Source: CAVALG01 sp963589585
GTDB taxonomy: Bacteria; Bacillota; Clostridia; Oscillospirales; Acutalibacteraceae
Direction of reading: 5' to 3'
Length of the DNA stretch: 6,973 bases
Assembly (NCBI GenBank): GCA_963589585.1
Contig: CAVALG010000041.1
Location: forward strand, 1 to 6,973
The translations under genes and the position numbers were made by a program. This document shows positions 1 to 4,183 of this stretch, piece after piece; position 1 is the stretch's first letter, and every line of letters starts with the position of its first letter. The notes beneath the pieces were generated by a model. It was not told the DNA's origin. It searched no databases and saw only the letters and a program-made list of their open reading frames with translations.

Positions 1-692
1 CCTTTCAGGCGGCGCAGAACCTACTGCGCTCACGGAAAACAGAAAGATGCAAAAGAAAGTCCTATCCGCTGACCGGAAAGCTGCGCTGCCCCGAATGCGG
101 CAGAGCCTTCCGACATCAGGTGATAAACGGCAAAGCACATTGGATATGCTCCTGCCGCTCGTCCGGTGCGACCGACTGTCAGCACCGTCACGTGCGTGAG
201 GATATCGTATATGAGATATTCACCGATATGGTTATCAAGCTGAAAACCTACCGAGCCGAGCTGCTCGGTACACTGATTCACCAAATGGAAACCATGCAGG
301 ACCGCACAAGCCGCAATCAGGAGCGTATACGGCAGATAGACAAAGAAATTGCCGACCTCGGTGCAAAGAACCATATCATCGCACGGCTGCACACAAGCGG
401 CGCTATGAACGCCGCCGATTACGCCATGCAGACTTCGGAGATCGGCAATCGCCTCACCGAACTGCGCATTGAACGGCGGCAAAAGCTCACCGAGGATGAG
501 GACGACCAATTACTCGCCACCCTCAAAGACTTAAACGGCATCCTTGATGAATACGAATCGACCGTCGAGTTTGACAACGGACTGTTTGACGAAATCGTTG
601 AGAGCATCACGGTGGACAGCAGTGAACAGCTTACCTTCAAGCTCCTTGGCGGCATTGCACTGACCGAGCAAATCCCCAAGAAAGGACGGTGA
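1..692 (+). CDS. Large serine recombinase, C-terminal part only (5' end outside window)
   Basis: The reading frame is open from the first full codon (base 3) to a TGA at 690-692, giving 229 visible residues; the true start lies to the left of the window. The visible part begins at the end of a 'Recombinase' domain. It continues with a zinc ribbon (visible residues 29-61: CPEC, then CSC, then a cysteine at 59), a charged, coiled-coil-rich stretch (about 80-185), and a short beta-rich tail (VDSSEQLTF) ending in a basic KKGR. This order is that of large serine integrases, in which the zinc ribbon and coiled coil bind the att site and control integration versus excision. The catalytic resolvase domain is presumably upstream but cannot be confirmed. 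The C-terminal tail resembles the end of the third recombinase (VDSKEQITV), so the two are paralogues. The next gene starts 7 bases after this stop, which indicates one operon. Confidence 0.9.
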   Translation, partial: FQAAQNLLRSRKTERCKRKSYPLTGKLRCPECGRAFRHQVINGKAHWICSCRSSGATDCQHRHVREDIVYEIFTDMVIKLKTYRAELLGTLIHQMETMQDRTSRNQERIRQIDKEIADLGAKNHIIARLHTSGAMNAADYAMQTSEIGNRLTELRIERRQKLTEDEDDQLLATLKDLNGILDEYESTVEFDNGLFDEIVESITVDSSEQLTFKLLGGIALTEQIPKKGR

Positions 693-699
693 GAACCGA

Positions 700-1668
700 A
701 TGAAAAACAGAACCCTGCCTTACGGCTACTGCTGTAAAAACGGCGTTATCGTCATAGAACCGCAGGAAAGCAAAGTGCTGAAGCGGATATATGCCGCCTA
801 CCTTGACGGTTCCTCAATGCTGACCATAGCCGATCAGCTAAACAGAGAGAAAATCGAATACAGGGACGGCGTTACCGGTTGGAACAAAGGACGGCTCAAG
901 CACCTCATTGACAATACAAAGTATCTCGGCACAGAGATGTATCCGCCGATCATCGACCAAGCGACCTATGAGAAAATACAGAAAACAAAGCATGGGCGCA
1001 ACACACAAAGGAACACGGACAAAACACAGGACATATTCAAGCTGACCGTCCCCATCCGATGCCCAAGCTGCGGTGACCGAATGCGCCGCCGGCACGACAG
1101 CCGATGCAAATGCCAAGAGCGTTGGACTTGTGAAAATACGGCCTGCCGTCTGCGAATTGATATATCCGATGCCGAACTGCTGACCACACTTGCAGACCTT
1201 CTCAGCACGGTAACCGCCGACAGCATCAAACTACCTGCCGAAACACCCTACGAGCCAAGCGCCGATGTAATACGGCTGAACAACGAGATCAGCCGAATGC
1301 TTGACGCAGCGGAAATAGACAAGGCTGTGTTGCGAAGCAAAATGACGGAGTGCTTCAGACAGAAATATAAAGAACTCGGCAATGGGTGCTGTGCCGTACA
1401 AAGGCTGAAAGCCGAAGTTGGCAGTACGGCAGACATTGTCGAGCGGCTGAACCGCACGGTCAGCGAAATACGCCTATACACCGATAAAACGGCAGACATC
1501 ATACTGCTGAACGGACAGATCATACGAAAGGAGAACAGCGATGCAACAGACAACGGTCGCCCCTCAAAGAGTGGTGCGGGTCATCGAACCGACCATATCA
1601 GTCAGAGAGAGCGTGAAAAGCCAATACCGAGTCCTTCGGGTGGCGGCATACTGCCGTGTTTCCACTAA
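700..1668 (+). CDS. Serine recombinase-family protein lacking the catalytic domain
   Basis: This 322-residue protein starts directly at the family's central 'Recombinase' DNA-binding domain (about residues 5-105: PYGYCCKNG, then the helical segment IYAAYLDGSSMLTIADQLN and GWNKGRLKHLI). It then has a zinc ribbon (C121, C124, C144, C149) and a partly coiled-coil C-terminal region. No resolvase domain, catalytic serine or YxRVS motif is present, and the 7 bases before the start leave no room for one. A Shine-Dalgarno-like GGTGAG lies at 688-693, 6 bases before ATG. Recombinase trios with a shortened middle member are known from mobile elements of Firmicutes, so I infer an accessory DNA-binding partner rather than a simple deletion. 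The family-like part ends near residue 273; the last roughly 45 residues are low-complexity and overlap the next gene in another frame, suggesting a lost stop codon. Whether the protein is functional cannot be told from sequence. Confidence 0.85.
   Translation: MKNRTLPYGYCCKNGVIVIEPQESKVLKRIYAAYLDGSSMLTIADQLNREKIEYRDGVTGWNKGRLKHLIDNTKYLGTEMYPPIIDQATYEKIQKTKHGRNTQRNTDKTQDIFKLTVPIRCPSCGDRMRRRHDSRCKCQERWTCENTACRLRIDISDAELLTTLADLLSTVTADSIKLPAETPYEPSADVIRLNNEISRMLDAAEIDKAVLRSKMTECFRQKYKELGNGCCAVQRLKAEVGSTADIVERLNRTVSEIRLYTDKTADIILLNGQIIRKENSDATDNGRPSKSGAGHRTDHISQREREKPIPSPSGGGILPCFH
1527..1534 (+). promoter_or_regulatory. Ribosome binding site of the third recombinase, inside the second gene
   Basis: AAAGGAGA has its GGAG core ending 7 bases before the ATG at 1541. 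It fixes this start even though the upstream gene remains open for another 128 bases, and the frame codes recognisable recombinase sequence from there on. Confidence 0.75.
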
Positions 1669-3178
1669 GCAGGAGGAACAGCTCAACAGTTATGAAAATC
1701 AGGTGGAACACTACACCGAACGCATCAATTCCGAAAACGGATGGACGCTCGAAGGTATCTACGCCGACAAGGGCATCTCCGGCACAAGCGTGAAAAACCG
1801 TGATGAATTCAATCGGATGATACGCCGATGCAAGCAAGGAAAAATCGACATGATCATCACGAAATCCATCGCCCGGTTTGCGAGGAACACGGTAGACTGC
1901 TTGAAATATGTCCGACTGCTCAATGACCTTGGTGTGGATGTCTACTTCGAGGAACAGGGCATCCACAGCAATCAGCCCGGTGCAGAGTTTTACATCACCA
2001 TCTACGGCAGCATTGCACAAAGCGAATCGGAAAATATCAGCGCCAACATTAAATGGGGCAAAGCGCAGGCCGCCCGTGAGGGCAAGGTAGTATTCAGATA
2101 CAAGAACTTCCTCGGCTATCGCAAGGGCGACGACGGGCAACCCGAAATCATCCCCCAAGAAGCCGAAACGATCCGCCTTATATATGACCGCTTCCTCGCA
2201 GGCGACAGCCTAAAGGGAATTGCAGAACTACTTGAGGAAAAGGGTATCAAAAGCCCGACGGGAAAAGCTCAGTGGCAGTTTTCCACGATACAATCCATTC
2301 TCTCCAATGAGAGGTACAAAGGCGATGCCATCATCAACAAGACCTACATCACCGACTGCATCAGCAAAAAGGTCAGAGTCAACAACGGCGAACGCCCAAA
2401 ATACTATGTAGAAAACAGCCATCCTGCCATTATCGACTCGGCTACCTTCGGCAGAGTTCAGGAGGAACTTGCAAGGCGCTCCGGCAAACGAAAGATCAGC
2501 CGAAAAGCCAAGACTGAGCAAGGCAAATATTCAAGCAAGTACGCTATGACAGAACTGCTCGTCTGCGGCGAATGCAAATCCGCCTACCGCCGATGCACAT
2601 GGACGGCAAGCGGCAAAAAGAAAATCGTGTGGCGATGCATTAACCGCATTGAATACGCCAAGAAATACTGTCATAACTCACCTTCCGTAGAGGAAAGCGT
2701 ACTGCAACGGGCAGTGATGGCGGCAATCATGGAAACCGCCAACCAAAATGCCGAGGTGCTGCGAACACTAAAGACGCACATCGGCATGGGCTTGGCGGGA
2801 GAAAAAAGCGAGGATAACAGCATCGACCTACAGATACGGATCGCCGAGATCGACGCAGAATTCAAAAAGATGCTCGACCAAGTGTCGACCGACACCATCA
2901 AAGCCTTTGACGAGGAAACCGCAACTCGGCTCATGAATGAAAAAAGCCGTCTGCAACAGCAGCTCGACAGCATAGCCGACGCTGAGCAGCGGCGAGAAAA
3001 CGCAAAATCCCGACTCGATGACATCTACACGATACTCGACGGCATAAAGAACCGCCCGATGGAATATGATGACCAAATCGTCCGCCAACTGCTCGAATGC
3101 GTAGTGGTGGACTCCAAAGAACAGATTACCGTAATATTCAAAGGCGGTCTCAAATCGGTGCAGCCGCTGACGGAATGA
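1541..3178 (+). CDS. Large serine recombinase (site-specific integrase), complete
   Basis: This 545-residue protein has the full large-serine-recombinase layout. A 33-residue leader precedes the resolvase catalytic domain (about 34-180), which has the AAYCRVST motif with Arg39 and nucleophile Ser41, ADKGISGTS (75-83), and TKSIARFARN with Arg112 and Arg115. A 'Recombinase' domain follows (about 187-310), then a zinc ribbon (C342, C345, C366, C377), a long coiled coil (about 430-500) and a beta-rich tail. Such enzymes cut and rejoin DNA through a phosphoserine link to integrate or excise mobile elements, usually at specific att sites. The ATG is preceded by AAAGGAGA with good spacing and lies inside the preceding gene. 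All catalytic residues I can check are present, so it is probably active. It is the last gene before an AT-rich gap, as expected for the end of an element. The target site and partner dependence are unknown. Confidence 0.95.
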   Translation: MQQTTVAPQRVVRVIEPTISVRESVKSQYRVLRVAAYCRVSTKQEEQLNSYENQVEHYTERINSENGWTLEGIYADKGISGTSVKNRDEFNRMIRRCKQGKIDMIITKSIARFARNTVDCLKYVRLLNDLGVDVYFEEQGIHSNQPGAEFYITIYGSIAQSESENISANIKWGKAQAAREGKVVFRYKNFLGYRKGDDGQPEIIPQEAETIRLIYDRFLAGDSLKGIAELLEEKGIKSPTGKAQWQFSTIQSILSNERYKGDAIINKTYITDCISKKVRVNNGERPKYYVENSHPAIIDSATFGRVQEELARRSGKRKISRKAKTEQGKYSSKYAMTELLVCGECKSAYRRCTWTASGKKKIVWRCINRIEYAKKYCHNSPSVEESVLQRAVMAAIMETANQNAEVLRTLKTHIGMGLAGEKSEDNSIDLQIRIAEIDAEFKKMLDQVSTDTIKAFDEETATRLMNEKSRLQQQLDSIADAEQRRENAKSRLDDIYTILDGIKNRPMEYDDQIVRQLLECVVVDSKEQITVIFKGGLKSVQPLTE

Positions 3179-3284
3179 CAGCGGCTCACCTCCGCCCCTA
3201 ACCTTGAAAGTTCAGGATTTTTCGTAAGGGAACAAATACTACCTCAAAAAAGGCGAAAAAATCTATTTTATAGTCCTCCCACAT

Positions 3285-3335
3285 ATCGAGTGTTCTTAAC
3301 CAACCTGAGAGTTGGACGAGGACACTCGATTTTTT
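3285..3335 (+). terminator. Strong intrinsic terminator with nested stem
   Basis: The perfect 9-bp arms ATCGAGTGT (3285-3293) and ACACTCGAT (3322-3330) extend inward by two more pairs (one G-U). They enclose a second small hairpin, CCAAC/GTTGG (3300-3304 and 3311-3315, loop CTGAGA). Six Ts (3330-3335) follow the outer stem. The reverse strand has no matching T-run, so it acts on rightward transcription. It separates the recombinases from the TetR operon. It may serve the recombinases, or be the original terminator of a chromosomal gene now displaced by the element. Confidence 0.8.
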
Positions 3336-3360
3336 AATTATTTTTATGTGCGTTTTGCGG

Positions 3361-3389
3361 TTGCATTTTTTGCAAAGATGTGATACACT
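3361..3389 (+). promoter_or_regulatory. Sigma-A-like promoter of the TetR operon
   Basis: TTGCAT (-35, 3361-3366) and TACACT (-10, 3384-3389) are separated by exactly 17 bases, in an AT-rich stretch 41 bases before the TetR start and just after a terminator. Position and spacing fit a housekeeping promoter; the hexamers match the consensus at 4 of 6 positions each. Confidence 0.55.
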
Positions 3390-3395
3390 AATAGT
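3361..3395. promoter_or_regulatory. Candidate operator dyads overlapping the promoter
   Basis: Two perfect short dyads are present: TTGCATTTTTTGCAA (3361-3375, 5-bp arms) over the -35 box, and ACTAATAGT (3387-3395, 4-bp arms) over the end of the -10 box. TetR-family regulators commonly bind dyads in such places to repress their own promoter. The arms are short and could arise by chance in AT-rich DNA, so this is a suggestion only. Confidence 0.3.
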
Positions 3396-3429
3396 AAACG
3401 AATGATAATTTTAAAAGCAAGGAAATATT

Positions 3430-4005
3430 ATGAAAACAACACCCGAACAACACAATGAAAAAAAGCAGATGATTATGGAAAAATGCTTTGAATGTTACGC
3501 CGAGAACGGTCTTACCGGAACGGGGATTAAAGCATTGGCTGACGCCTGCGGCTTTACGCGCGCAAATCTGTACGGCTATTTTGAAAATCTGGACGATTTA
3601 ATTATCCAATCCACCGCCTACTGTATGGCAAAGGTGGAGGATGATTTTATGTCAAAAGCCCCGTCCGACCCTGCGGAACTTATGAAATTTATTGATGAAA
3701 TCCCGTATTGGACCGCCGAAAAGCACGGCAAGAAATACCGCCTGATGTACCAGGTGTACACCTTGCCGAAATACATAGAACACGGCAAAAAATTCTTTGA
3801 GGGCGTGAATCGGCGCTACACCGAATACGCAATCAGCCTTGAAGACAAGTTGGGCATTCCGCACGAGGTGCTTACGCCGCTTATTTTTATACTTGTCCGC
3901 GCAAGCGTCCACTACGCGATGTTTGAAGATGAGTATTATTTAAAAAGCCAGCTTGAAGTTTTAAAACAAAGCATTGTAATGTTTATGAATAAATATAAAT
4001 CTTAA
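3430..4005 (+). CDS. TetR/AcrR-family transcriptional regulator
   Basis: This 191-residue protein is of typical TetR length. The N-terminal helix-turn-helix (about 12-60) shows the family pattern: GLTGTGIKALADACGFTRANLYGYFENLDDLI, split as a first helix, a recognition helix (TRANLYGYF) and the conserved F-x-N/S-K/L-D-D-L segment. The remaining roughly 130 residues are helical and variable, as expected for a ligand-binding and dimerisation domain; I cannot name the ligand. AAGGA (3419-3423) lies 6 bases before the ATG. It is the first gene of an apparent operon with a 52-residue gene (19 bases downstream) and a secreted repeat protein. Dyads over the promoter suggest autoregulation, with control of the two downstream genes as its likely main job. 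That role is inferred from gene order alone; activation instead of repression is possible. Confidence 0.92.
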   Translation: MKTTPEQHNEKKQMIMEKCFECYAENGLTGTGIKALADACGFTRANLYGYFENLDDLIIQSTAYCMAKVEDDFMSKAPSDPAELMKFIDEIPYWTAEKHGKKYRLMYQVYTLPKYIEHGKKFFEGVNRRYTEYAISLEDKLGIPHEVLTPLIFILVRASVHYAMFEDEYYLKSQLEVLKQSIVMFMNKYKS

Positions 4006-4009
4006 AATG

Positions 4010-4015
4010 AGGAGG
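4010..4015 (+). promoter_or_regulatory. Ribosome binding site of the 52-residue gene
   Basis: A perfect AGGAGG lies 9 bases before the ATG at 4025. A Shine-Dalgarno site of this strength at correct spacing is the main evidence that the short frame downstream is translated. Confidence 0.75.
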
Positions 4016-4024
4016 ACGAAATCT

Positions 4025-4183
4025 ATGCAAACGAAAAAGGCCTATGAGGACGCACGGATGCGGGTAATTCGTCTGTCTTCGGCGGACATTCTTACGGCGT
4101 CGCCGTCCGAAGAACCGCCTACGGGCGACCCGACCGATTGGGACATATTTGGCCAACAAAGAATGGAGGACGAACTGATATGA
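4025..4183 (+). CDS. Small 52-residue protein of unknown function, coupled to the secreted-protein gene
   Basis: The frame from ATG 4025 to TGA 4181-4183 encodes 52 residues: MQTKKAYEDARMRVIRLSS, then ADILTASPSEEPP, then TGDPTDWDIFG and an acidic end. A perfect AGGAGG precedes it, it starts 19 bases after the TetR stop, and its TGA overlaps the next ATG as ATGA, which together argue strongly for real translation. There is no signal peptide, membrane segment or cysteine. The layout (basic start, a short YE..RM.VIRLSS.DIL beta-strand-like block, a TASP step, then an acidic Pro/Gly/Asp tail) resembles small unnamed proteins I recall from gut Clostridia (pattern like YE.P...VI.....DVI.TS). That resemblance is from memory and unverified. 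It could be a small regulatory or secretion-accessory protein, or a translated leader whose main effect is to couple expression of the next gene. Function unknown. Confidence 0.75.
   Translation: MQTKKAYEDARMRVIRLSSADILTASPSEEPPTGDPTDWDIFGQQRMEDELI
4165..4170 (+). promoter_or_regulatory. Ribosome binding site deciding the start of the secreted protein
   Basis: GGAGGA ends 9 bases before ATG 4180, inside the last codons of the 52-residue gene. It selects 4180, where a textbook signal peptide begins, over an upstream in-frame TTG at 4138. Confidence 0.8.

Larger units (their letters stand above)
1..3284 (+). mobile_element. Putative right end of an integrated element (serine recombinase trio)
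   Basis: Three adjacent same-strand recombinase-family genes fill 1-3178, followed by a non-coding gap and then an unrelated chromosomal-looking operon. By eye the trio is more GC-rich and uses more CGG, CTG and CCG codons than the operon to its right, which favours AAT, GAT and TAT. Tandem serine recombinases, including triplets, are known at the ends of integrative elements in streptococci and Clostridia. The rest of the element would lie left of the window. The exact right border is not visible because the other att copy is missing; 3284 is only the last base before the terminator stem. Bases 3179-3284 contain only a weak hairpin-like stretch at about 3203-3217 followed by five Ts, and no ORF. 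Confidence 0.5.

Noticed and set aside
1598..2158. 186-residue reverse-strand frame
   Set aside because: It is antisense to the catalytic half of the third recombinase, whose product is clearly recognisable. The reverse translation shows no family features.
3203..3224. Terminator directly after the third recombinase
   Set aside because: CCT-TGA / TCA-GG followed by five Ts is only a 5-bp interrupted stem and too weak to call as a terminator.
4138..4179. Extended TTG start adding 14 residues to the secreted protein
   Set aside because: It lacks a good ribosome binding site and would bury the signal peptide behind 14 polar residues. ATG 4180 has GGAGGA at 9 bases and begins a classic signal peptide.
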